Origin: Xenococcus sp039190385
GTDB lineage: Bacteria > Cyanobacteriota > Cyanobacteriia > Cyanobacteriales > Xenococcaceae
NCBI GenBank assembly: GCA_039190385.1
Contig: JBCCYD010000112.1
Location: 1 to 15,222, forward strand
DNA: 15,222 nucleotides
Reading direction: 5' to 3'
The stretch's first letter is position 1; every line of letters starts with the position of its first letter. Both the position numbers and the translations under genes were made by a program. A model generated the notes under the pieces. It searched no databases. It was not told the origin of the DNA and was given only the letters and a program-made list of their open reading frames with translations. This document shows, in pieces, positions 1 through 6,378 of this stretch.

Positions 1-383
1 GCTGCTTGCTCAATATCCGAGAATATTCTTTTATTAAATAGCTCTCTTTTGGCATAATAATATTTCTTTTTTAAATCTTGTCGCTCAACAAAAGCATAAT
101 ATTCTTTTTGCCATTGCTCTAAAATATTAATAAGAGTTGCAACATTATTCTTAATTATTTTATATGAATTAATCAAATCAAAATTTATATCATTAATAAT
201 AACTTTTTCCACATTGGGATAGTTGCTTAAAACCCAAAATAAAACGGCCCCACTACCGACAAATGGTTCAACATAGACAAACTTATCATGATGTTTATAG
301 TGAAATTCAGAACCAATAACTGTCAATAATTGTGTTTTGCCTCCAGCCCATTTCAAAAAGGGTTTTGCTTGTTTTTCTATCAT
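1..383 (-). CDS. DNA adenine methyltransferase, Dam/D12 class (partial, 3' end outside window)
   Basis: This is the first 127 codons of a Dam-type N6-adenine DNA methyltransferase; the frame stays open to the window edge. I see the family's N-terminal motif PFLKWAGGKTQLL at residues 8-20 (SAM binding) and the SAM-binding motif EPFVGSGAVLF at 39-49, followed by an acidic residue in IINDIN (62-67). The catalytic DPPY motif would lie beyond the window. The ATG at 383 lacks a clear Shine-Dalgarno sequence. It sits 21 bp after the stop of the DUF4231-type gene, so co-transcription with that gene is likely. Whether it is a solitary (orphan) methylase or part of a restriction-modification set cannot be told here. 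The family call is firm; the recognition sequence is unknown. Confidence 0.9.
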   Translation of the reverse strand, partial: MIEKQAKPFLKWAGGKTQLLTVIGSEFHYKHHDKFVYVEPFVGSGAVLFWVLSNYPNVEKVIINDINFDLINSYKIIKNNVATLINILEQWQKEYYAFVERQDLKKKYYYAKRELFNKRIFSDIEQA

Positions 384-404
384 TTAATAAATATTACTGC
401 TATA

Positions 405-845
405 TTATGGTTTGTCTTCTGGTGGTTCGTCAGAAGATTTATTGGTAGACGATGCCCATTGTGTATTTTCCTTAGAAATCAAACTTTCTATTCGTTCTAC
501 TAACGCCTTCAAGGGAGCCTCTCCATCATAAGGAGGTGATTTTGTTAGATAGAGATATTTTTCATGCTTTAATGTTTCAGCAGTCGTACGATATTGAATC
601 CAATTTTCCTGAAATTTATACAGTGAACTGGCTGCGGCAGAAATCGCAATTACAACACCCAGAATACCAATAATTAATTTTGAATAGGAAAAGTCTTGCA
701 TTCCAGCAAGAAAAGGAATCACAGCAGCAGAAACAATCTCAGTTAATCTTAACCGTTTATAGTATTTTTGATTGTATTGGCTTTTTTTGCTGTACCAGCG
801 TATTTGATCTTCTAGGCGATCGCTAAGATATTCATTATCGTCCAT
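405..845 (-). CDS. DUF4231 / SLATT-like two-helix membrane protein
   Basis: A small protein of 146 residues. Counting from an alternative upstream ATG at 857 it is 150 residues: a charged, tyrosine-rich N-terminal helix (about 8-37, with DRLEDQIRWYSKKSQYNQ), two closely spaced hydrophobic segments (about 39-54 and 59-80), and a hydrophilic tail ending in acidic, proline-rich sequence. This layout matches DUF4231, which I understand to be related to the SLATT two-helix domains found in conflict-system effectors; that link is from memory and is an inference. I chose the ATG at 845 because GAGG lies 6 nt upstream of it, while the ATG at 857 has no good ribosome site. It is followed after 21 bp by the Dam-type methylase. 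Function is not known. Confidence 0.75.
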   Translation of the reverse strand: MDDNEYLSDRLEDQIRWYSKKSQYNQKYYKRLRLTEIVSAAVIPFLAGMQDFSYSKLIIGILGVVIAISAAASSLYKFQENWIQYRTTAETLKHEKYLYLTKSPPYDGEAPLKALVERIESLISKENTQWASSTNKSSDEPPEDKP

Positions 846-1114
846 TTTAAGCCTCATTTCGCTTGAATCATACTTGGTTTATTTTACTTGAAGCCTTGTT
901 TCTTGATGACCCAATAATTTAACCAAAATTAAGACATGCTATACCAGAACAGAATAAATGCATCACAGAATTTAAAATATGAGCAGCCAACAATTTGCCC
1001 GAACCTTTTACAAAATTAGTAAATATTTCTGTATATTCTTCATTTGTTTTACTTTAGCGATCGCGTTAATCAATTAATCAATCAACAACGTCTCTGAATG
1101 ATAGACAGTGAGCA

Positions 1115-1138
1115 GTAGGGGCGAATGGCTGCCCCTAC
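1115..1138. repeat. Short palindromic intergenic repeat (GTAGGGGC ... GCCCCTAC)
   Basis: Perfect 8-bp arms GTAGGGGC (1115-1122) and GCCCCTAC (1131-1138) enclose an 8-nt spacer that begins GAATGG. From general knowledge, many cyanobacteria carry dispersed intergenic palindromes of the form GTAGGGGCGAATGGCC and its mirror; this copy looks like one that has lost part of the right inner arm. No other copy is seen in the window. Confidence 0.6.
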
Positions 1139-1160
1139 AACAGTTAGCAGTTCAAAATGC

Positions 1161-1193
1161 AATAAAAATACGAGAGCCTTATTTCAGCTCTCG
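1161..1193 (-). terminator. Rho-independent terminator of prk
   Basis: On the minus strand the prk stop is followed after about 45 nt by the hairpin CGAGAGC / GCTCTCG (7 bp, 9-nt loop; 1171-1193) and then the T-rich run TATTTTTATT (1170-1161). Position, stem and T tract all fit an intrinsic terminator for prk. Confidence 0.85.
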
Positions 1194-1238
1194 CAACTTT
1201 GCAATATTCAACTAAATTTCTCGTTAATTACGATTAAA

Positions 1239-2234
1239 CTATGCGGGTACAGCTTCTTTAGCTACAGTTAGTTTATCGTAAGTTTCGCGCATTTTGAGCC
1301 CAACTAAGACTTGAAATAAACCAGTTCCATTATTAGATCCAGGATAATCTTTATGCTTGAGAAGCAGCTCAGTCATTTCACCATAATGTTGAGTTCCAGT
1401 TTTGCTGAGATGGCTTTCAATGTAAATCATTTCTTCAAGATTATCAAATTGACCATCCACTTCAAGAACAGAAACCTCGTTCCCAAAGATATTATCTGGC
1501 CCATAATACATCTTGATGCCAGGATAAGCACAAGTTAGTTTACGACCACAAGGTCTCCAATCAATAGTGGAACCTTCGTCAAACAGATAAGCAGTCTCGA
1601 AGTTCTCTATTCCTTCTTTCTGAATCAGACGAACTCTTAGTAAGTTACTTTCTTTATCATCGGTTAACTGAGTTGGTAATACTTGAATTACCACATCAGC
1701 AAATTCTCTTTGAACTTCGATGTAAGCTGTGAAATCAGGTTTTCTCGCTTCAATAGAAGCCAAGATATCCTCATAGGTATGACCACGCTCAGCCATATCT
1801 CGTTGGATTTTCCATTGGATTTTAACTTCGTCACTAATATCCAAATAAACACTGAAATCAATCAATTCGCGGACTCTAGCATCATATAAAGGATGAAGTC
1901 CTTCGATTACCACTACCTTATTAGGCTCAACTTTCTCTGGAGGATCAAGTTCTCCAGTTTCATGGTTATAAATTGGTTTATCAATCGTGTTACCTTCTTT
2001 AAGAGCTTTGATTTGCTCGTACATTAAATCAAAATTATTAGCCTTAGGATTTAATGCGGTAACACCTGCTGCTTTTCTTCCCTTGCGGTCTAGACTATGA
2101 TAGTCATCCAAGCAAATAACAGTCATAAACTCTTCGCCAAATAGGTCAGTTAAGCGACGAAGAAATGTTGATTTACCACACCCGGAGTCTCCCGCAACTC
2201 CGATAAGCACCACGCGGTCAAGATCGGCAGACAT
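1239..2234 (-). CDS. prk: Phosphoribulokinase (Calvin cycle)
   Basis: Cytosolic enzyme that phosphorylates ribulose 5-phosphate with ATP to give ribulose 1,5-bisphosphate, the CO2 acceptor for Rubisco. The 331-residue length is normal for the cyanobacterial enzyme. The P-loop GVAGDSGCGKST spans residues 12-23. Cys19 (within the P-loop) and Cys41 form the thioredoxin-controlled pair; their 21-residue spacing is the cyanobacterial rather than plant arrangement. The second pair Cys229/Cys235 (RPCGRKLTC) is also present, so redox regulation and assembly into the GAPDH/CP12/PRK dark complex are expected. CLDDYHSLDRKGR (41-53) and VVIEGLHPLYD (108-118) are family hallmarks. The ATG at 2234 is supported by AGAGGGA a few nt upstream. 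The gene appears monocistronic, with its own candidate promoter and a strong terminator. No CP12 or Rubisco gene lies nearby. Confidence 0.98.
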   Translation of the reverse strand: MSADLDRVVLIGVAGDSGCGKSTFLRRLTDLFGEEFMTVICLDDYHSLDRKGRKAAGVTALNPKANNFDLMYEQIKALKEGNTIDKPIYNHETGELDPPEKVEPNKVVVIEGLHPLYDARVRELIDFSVYLDISDEVKIQWKIQRDMAERGHTYEDILASIEARKPDFTAYIEVQREFADVVIQVLPTQLTDDKESNLLRVRLIQKEGIENFETAYLFDEGSTIDWRPCGRKLTCAYPGIKMYYGPDNIFGNEVSVLEVDGQFDNLEEMIYIESHLSKTGTQHYGEMTELLLKHKDYPGSNNGTGLFQVLVGLKMRETYDKLTVAKEAVPA

Positions 2235-2276
2235 AGTTTCCCTCTATTACAATAGTTTTTATTTAAATTAGTTAGA

Positions 2277-2288
2277 CTCAACGTTGAG
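2277..2288. promoter_or_regulatory. 12-bp perfect palindrome CTCAACGTTGAG upstream of prk
   Basis: CTCAACGTTGAG is a perfect 12-bp palindrome about 43-54 nt upstream of the prk start codon. If the candidate promoter at 2307-2336 is used it lies in the early transcribed leader, a place where a dimeric repressor could act. No regulator can be named from the sequence. Confidence 0.35.
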
Positions 2289-2306
2289 CTGATTTTCCGT
2301 AAGTAT

Positions 2307-2336
2307 TTGATACTGACTATTAACTTTCTTTGACAA
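2307..2336 (-). promoter_or_regulatory. prk: Candidate sigma-70-type promoter of prk
   Basis: On the minus strand TTGTCA (2336-2331; 5 of 6 to the -35 consensus) is followed after 18 bp by TATCAA (2312-2307; 4 of 6 to the -10 consensus). This would start transcription near 2300 and give a leader of about 65 nt. It is a pattern match only; the long spacer and weak -10 reduce confidence. Confidence 0.35.
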
Positions 2337-2394
2337 ATATTACCAGATGCTACTCACCTCTACAAGAGATCAGAGAAGCTTCAATGACCAATCG

Positions 2395-2880
2395 CTATCC
2401 ATTCAATAGTTCAATTTTAAATATATTTTCTACTGGTCGAGTATAAATCCGCTCTTCCCAACGAATAGCAGTCAAAAAAGTTGAGACCGAAGCCGTTTCT
2501 ACTACGTCAACTCCCCATTCTCCTGGTTGCAGGGAAGTAGGGTTACTACTAAGCGGTGGTGTCGTTTTTTTCCCTGCCAAAATTAAAATATTTGGCAGCT
2601 TAGCCGTTTCAGGTTTTTCCTGTAGCCGCCGCTGTTTAAGAGCTTGAGCGCATAATTCGCCAATCTTTTGCGGGGCAAATTCACTAGTAGAGAATAGGAT
2701 TTCAACATTCCAATGGGGATTATTAATAAAGCTCACCTCGATATTATCTTGACTATTGAGGGCATCAATAAATACTTGGGCAAATTCTTCTTCTGTTAAT
2801 TTGTCAAATATTTGGTCATACAAATCGAAGTTGTGGGAGAGTAACATTCTCCCTGTTGTAGATTTATCCACAGCAATCAT
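2395..2880 (-). CDS. Conserved-looking hypothetical protein, 161 residues
   Basis: I do not recognise this protein. It is soluble in appearance, with no signal peptide or membrane segment. The N-terminal half is acidic and helical (LYDQIFDKLTEEEFAQVFIDALN, about 20-43); then come alternating beta-type stretches (IEVSFI; HWNVEILF) and a hydrophobic strand NILILAGKK at about 96-104, then a proline/serine-rich loop and a C-terminal beta-type end. The start is uncertain: the ATG at 2880 has AGGGA directly abutting it, too close for a normal ribosome site, while the in-frame ATG at 2847 (residue 12) has GGGAGA immediately before it. It begins 48 bp after the channel gene ending at 2929 and is in the same direction, so it is probably co-transcribed with that gene. 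Confidence 0.7.
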   Translation of the reverse strand: MIAVDKSTTGRMLLSHNFDLYDQIFDKLTEEEFAQVFIDALNSQDNIEVSFINNPHWNVEILFSTSEFAPQKIGELCAQALKQRRLQEKPETAKLPNILILAGKKTTPPLSSNPTSLQPGEWGVDVVETASVSTFLTAIRWEERIYTRPVENIFKIELLNG

Positions 2881-2928
2881 TCCCTAATTAAAGTATTAAT
2901 TGATTTTATTTAGTTTTTTGCTCAATAA

Positions 2929-4005
2929 CTACTCAGGAAACCATTTAGCCTCCAAGGTTGTAATCTCCCCACTTTGACGCATCCGCATAATAATAGAATC
3001 CAACTCTTGAGTTAACTCACTATCAAAAGGCAAGGCAAACCCATACAAATCGGTAGCTAAAGAAACATCCGCAATAGATAAATCTACTTCGGGATTTTGG
3101 CTTAGATAGTAAATAAAGTCGGCATCATTATCAATCAGTCCTTCAGCTTTATTTTCCATTACTAAATCAATAGCTTCTTCAAAAGTTGGCGCTTCAATAG
3201 TTCTTGCGCCATAGTAATCTGCCCAGGCACCGCTAGCCCAGCCGCTAACTGTGGCAATTTTCGCGCCCCGTAAATCTTCTACTGTGGTGAAACGAGGACT
3301 ATTCTGAGGAGACAAAGAAATAGTAATAGCAGACGCCAGACCTGCGGTGATAGAAGATAGAGCTAATAATGTGATCAACATCCAAACAGCAGATATCAAA
3401 CGGCCTAGATTAGAAACAGGAGCAAAATCTCCATATCCCACTGTGGTCAAGGTAACCATCGCAAACCACATGCCATTTCTCAGACCAGTTTTGTAATCTT
3501 CGGGGAAACTCTCAGAATTGACTTTACGTTCTGCCAACCAAATTAGATTGCCAACAATAAAAATAGACACAACTAATAGTGCTAAAGAAGAAACAGCTGC
3601 AATACCAAGAAATGGCTTGAGCCGATCCCACAGCGTCGGTGGTTGAGATGGGGTCAAAACGACTATCTCAAGTTCCCCAATTGGCAGAGTAAATTCTACT
3701 TTTTCCAGTCGTTCAGGTATGATGCTGATTGGCCCGACCAGAATATCAATCTCTCCTTGGTTAACCGCATCAATAGCAAGCTCATAGTTATCTTGGGGAA
3801 CCCATTCATACTCGATCGCTTTTTCTTGAGCAATTTTCTCCCAGATATCGACAATCATGCCATCAAGCTTTTCTTCTTCTTGAACCACAAAAGGCTCAGA
3901 ATCTTTGACGGGAATTCCTACCCTCAGAGGTGCTGCTCCTGCTTCTGAAGAGATTGTAATGGCTAATAGCAATATGGACCAAAAAATACGATTGAGTTTA
4001 AACAT
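2929..4005 (-). CDS. GluR0-type ligand-gated potassium channel (ionotropic glutamate receptor family)
   Basis: A 358-residue inner-membrane channel opened by a periplasmic ligand. Order seen: signal peptide (1-24, ending EAGAA); first half of a bacterial solute-binding (SBP_bac_3) domain (about 26-118); transmembrane helix 1 (about 133-156); pore loop with the potassium selectivity filter TTVGYGD (187-193); transmembrane helix 2 (about 202-228); second half of the binding domain (about 235-358). A two-helix pore spliced into a binding domain is the prokaryotic GluR0 arrangement. Arg99 in IIPERLEKVEF is at the place of the arginine that holds the ligand carboxylate, and acidic residues in LIDNDADF (290-297) are at the place that holds the amino group, so an amino-acid ligand is likely but not proven. 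It lies 119 bp downstream of the MscS-type gene and 48 bp upstream of the 161-residue gene, all the same strand. Confidence 0.93.
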   Translation of the reverse strand: MFKLNRIFWSILLLAITISSEAGAAPLRVGIPVKDSEPFVVQEEEKLDGMIVDIWEKIAQEKAIEYEWVPQDNYELAIDAVNQGEIDILVGPISIIPERLEKVEFTLPIGELEIVVLTPSQPPTLWDRLKPFLGIAAVSSLALLVVSIFIVGNLIWLAERKVNSESFPEDYKTGLRNGMWFAMVTLTTVGYGDFAPVSNLGRLISAVWMLITLLALSSITAGLASAITISLSPQNSPRFTTVEDLRGAKIATVSGWASGAWADYYGARTIEAPTFEEAIDLVMENKAEGLIDNDADFIYYLSQNPEVDLSIADVSLATDLYGFALPFDSELTQELDSIIMRMRQSGEITTLEAKWFPE

Positions 4006-4042
4006 ATATCTAAATCTTAATGCTCCAACTTTATGTAAACTT

Positions 4043-4108
4043 GAACGAACTACGTACTCAAAACGATGAATTATGCCCCTTCAAGGACGTAGTCGTAATT
4101 CATCGTTC
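4043..4108. repeat. Interleaved inverted repeats in the gap between the two channel genes
   Basis: Arms on the plus strand: GAACGA (4043-4048) with TCGTTC (4103-4108); ACTACGT (4049-4055) with ACGTAGT (4087-4093); and AACGATGAATTA (4062-4073) with TAATTCATCGTT (4096-4107). The first two pairs nest into one 13-bp stem with a bulge; the third (12 bp) competes with it for the same 3' segment. On the minus strand the 12-bp hairpin is followed by TTTTGAG, so it could also act as a weak terminator or pause between the MscS-type and GluR0-type genes. A dispersed palindromic element (MITE-like) is equally possible. Confidence 0.6.
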
Positions 4109-4124
4109 TTACTTTTGACGACCT

Positions 4125-6209
4125 TTATTCAACTAATGTTTGTTGACTAGATGTTGTTTCTGGAAGCAACTTATCTAGTTTAATTTCCTGTTGAGGTGCA
4201 GTTAATTGAATATCTAAATCTTGGATGCGTTTTTGTAACTCTTTGAGCAAATCAACATAAACTTCCCAATAGTCATCAGTCTTCGACCATGCGGTTAAAT
4301 TAATATAAACATAGTAATCATAATGGCCATTCCAAGGAAACCAACTAGGTGCAGGCGTATCTAGTACCTTCGGATGTTCAGCAACAATATCCATCCACAT
4401 TTGGCGAACTTGACTTAGATCTTGGGTAAATTTAACATGAATTGCCAAACCAATCTTACGGATGTCTGCATGGGTATAGTTAATAATGTCACTTCCCCAA
4501 ACAGTGTTATTCGGCAAGGTAATGATACTTCCGCCAAAGTCCTTTAGTTTCGTACTAGCAAGAGAGATTGAATCGACATAGGCCCAATAGCCTGAAACCT
4601 TGATTTCATCGCCCACATCAAAAGGTTTATTGATTAGTAGCATTAAGCCACTAGCAAAATTCGCCAGGTTACTTTGTAGAGCGAAGGCCAAGATGAAACT
4701 TGCACCACCTATAAGAGCTAAGATAGGCCCTAAATTCACGCCAATGGCGGCCAATGCGAGCAAGAAACCCAGGACTACTGTCCCGCGTTTGATGATCATA
4801 ACGGCAAAGTTGCGGAATAGAGTAGATATGCCGCCGACACGGGTAAGAATATTATTGGTGATCTTGCCTATTTGAGGGGCAATAATCACTGAGAGTAGCA
4901 AAATACCGCCAAACTTAGCAATATTGAGAATCAGGTTCAAGCCCCCATCTTCTGAAGTGAGCCAACTAACAAGTCTGACTCCTAGACCTTCTGTATCTGT
5001 GAGATCGAGATCAACACTACTAGCGGCGTCAATATATTTACGATAGGATTCACTATCGCCGCCTTTATCGTCTAGGGCATCTAAAACAGCAGTAAAGCGA
5101 TTAATTGTACCTGATCTTTCTAATTCTAAATCAGTTACATTCCGCACAAGTTGTTTTTTTAAGGCGTCTTCTTTCTCAATTTTTTGATTAAGTCCGTCTG
5201 AAAGCTTGAGGAGTTCTTGGTCGGCTTCTTGAAACGTAGACTGAGCTGGATTGGGAATATCGAGGTTTTTTTCGATGTTTTCTAGATTGGATATAGCTTG
5301 AAGAAATCCTGTTTCAATCTTTGCTGCTTTTTCGGCTAGATTTTCTGTGGGCAAATCGCTCTCCGCGATCGCATTAGGAAACTCAGCTATAATTTTTCTC
5401 AGCTCTTCGCGATCGCTATTTACTCCTTCACGAGCCGCGATCGCTTCAGCTTCCGCTTCTTGATAGGCTGCTGAATTCGGTACTGTCCTGTCTAATCGGT
5501 TGTCGGCTCTTTCTAATTTATTTATTGATTTTTCGAGAACATCAATTCCTTCTGTCAGAGCTTGATATTGAGGTACATCAGTCGCCAGATCTTCGCGAAT
5601 TTTTGATGCTTGTTTTAAAATTTCTTTGGCTTCATTGAGTCCTCGTTCTTTTCTTCCTTGCCTTACCGACTCGATCAAAGCTTCATTTTCTGCCAATTTT
5701 GCTTCCCTGGCTCGCAATTTTTTAGTGGAACCAATTGCTGCGTCTAGAGCTTCTTTTGCTTCTTCTAGTTTTGCCGTGGAATTTGAGTCATTCGCCGTTT
5801 GAGCTTTGTCTGCTGCTGCAAGCTTAGTTTGCGCATCTTCAACCAGTTTAAGAGATCCTTGCTGAATGTCTAGCTTGCGGTTTTGGTGCTTAACTGCAAT
5901 TTCAGTATTACTGATTTTTTGGACCTTATTTTTCAGTAATATTAGCCAGGCTGCGGCCTCATCTTGCAGTTCCTCTAAAGTGAGAGGTTTTGCCAACAAT
6001 TCTAAGTCTTCAACTTCAATACTAGGATTATTGATAGTTATGGCATCAGTTGTGGCATCTCCAGGTATCGCTTCGCCGTCAATAATTGTCTCAACAGTTG
6101 TCGATTCGGCTTCAACCTCTTGAGCAGAAACTTGAATCCCGAAAGAGATAAATACGCAGGCTAAGCTTGTCGCAGCAAAAGCTGTCATTCGATATAACTT
6201 AAATCCCAT
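4125..6209 (-). CDS. MscS-family mechanosensitive ion channel with long periplasmic coiled coil
   Basis: A 694-residue membrane channel expected to release solutes when membrane tension rises. Order: signal peptide (about 1-29, ending VSAQ); acidic linker (30-75); a long Ala/Glu/Lys-rich, mostly coiled-coil region (about 76-395); transmembrane helices at about 424-444, 466-491 and 495-529; the MscS beta and C-terminal domain to about 677. The pore helix region FALQSNLANFASGLMLLI (509-526) followed by NKPFDVGDEI (527-536) and the strand ending IITLPN (562-567) is the classic MscS signature. E. coli MscS has 286 residues; the extra length here is all N-terminal, recalling MscK but without additional predicted membrane helices. 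Three HIP1 octamers lie inside the gene. The ATG at 6209 has only a distant AAGG. The GluR0-like gene follows. Confidence 0.92.
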   Translation of the reverse strand: MGFKLYRMTAFAATSLACVFISFGIQVSAQEVEAESTTVETIIDGEAIPGDATTDAITINNPSIEVEDLELLAKPLTLEELQDEAAAWLILLKNKVQKISNTEIAVKHQNRKLDIQQGSLKLVEDAQTKLAAADKAQTANDSNSTAKLEEAKEALDAAIGSTKKLRAREAKLAENEALIESVRQGRKERGLNEAKEILKQASKIREDLATDVPQYQALTEGIDVLEKSINKLERADNRLDRTVPNSAAYQEAEAEAIAAREGVNSDREELRKIIAEFPNAIAESDLPTENLAEKAAKIETGFLQAISNLENIEKNLDIPNPAQSTFQEADQELLKLSDGLNQKIEKEDALKKQLVRNVTDLELERSGTINRFTAVLDALDDKGGDSESYRKYIDAASSVDLDLTDTEGLGVRLVSWLTSEDGGLNLILNIAKFGGILLLSVIIAPQIGKITNNILTRVGGISTLFRNFAVMIIKRGTVVLGFLLALAAIGVNLGPILALIGGASFILAFALQSNLANFASGLMLLINKPFDVGDEIKVSGYWAYVDSISLASTKLKDFGGSIITLPNNTVWGSDIINYTHADIRKIGLAIHVKFTQDLSQVRQMWMDIVAEHPKVLDTPAPSWFPWNGHYDYYVYINLTAWSKTDDYWEVYVDLLKELQKRIQDLDIQLTAPQQEIKLDKLLPETTSSQQTLVE

Positions 6210-6319
6210 AAGCTTATAACCTTATTTAGTTTTTTCCCGAATGTAAACGAAATAAGATTTTAATCCCTAGAATCACCCCAAAGATCTCTTAGTTAACAAA
6301 AATTTTATTTAAAATTTGG

Positions 6320-6350
6320 AAAAAGGTAATAAACAGTTATGCTAATTACC
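6320..6350 (-). terminator. Intrinsic terminator of the 1217-residue repeat protein gene
   Basis: About 29 nt after the stop, the minus strand shows GGTAAT / ATTACC (6-bp stem, 14-nt loop; 6350-6325) followed by TTTTT (6324-6320). On the plus strand the same hairpin is followed within a few nt by TTTTTT, so it may work in both directions, though no plus-strand gene ends here. Confidence 0.6.
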
Positions 6351-6378
6351 ATGTTTTTTCTACTTACATTATGGTCTG

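Larger units (their letters stand above)
846..1238. other. Intergenic region downstream of prk and upstream of the DUF4231 gene
   Basis: No convincing gene. It holds the prk terminator (1161-1193), a cyanobacterial GTAGGGGC palindrome (1115-1138) and one HIP1 octamer (1057-1064). A 32-codon plus-strand frame (ATG 979 to stop 1077) would encode a small hydrophobic peptide with a helix around FCIFFICFTLAIAL, but it has no Shine-Dalgarno sequence and may be chance. The promoter for the DUF4231/Dam pair must lie in 846-960; TATGAT about 20 nt before the 857 ATG is a possible -10 without a good -35. Confidence 0.6.

Noticed and set aside
1353..1889. Two plus-strand frames opposite prk
   Set aside because: prk is intact and unmistakable on the minus strand; the others are shadows without ribosome sites.
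4083..4091. AAGGACGTA here matches AAGGACGTA at the tRNA-Val 5' end (11426-11434), as a possible attachment-site duplicate
   Set aside because: Only 9 bp, part of a local inverted repeat, and from the wrong end of the tRNA for typical integration.
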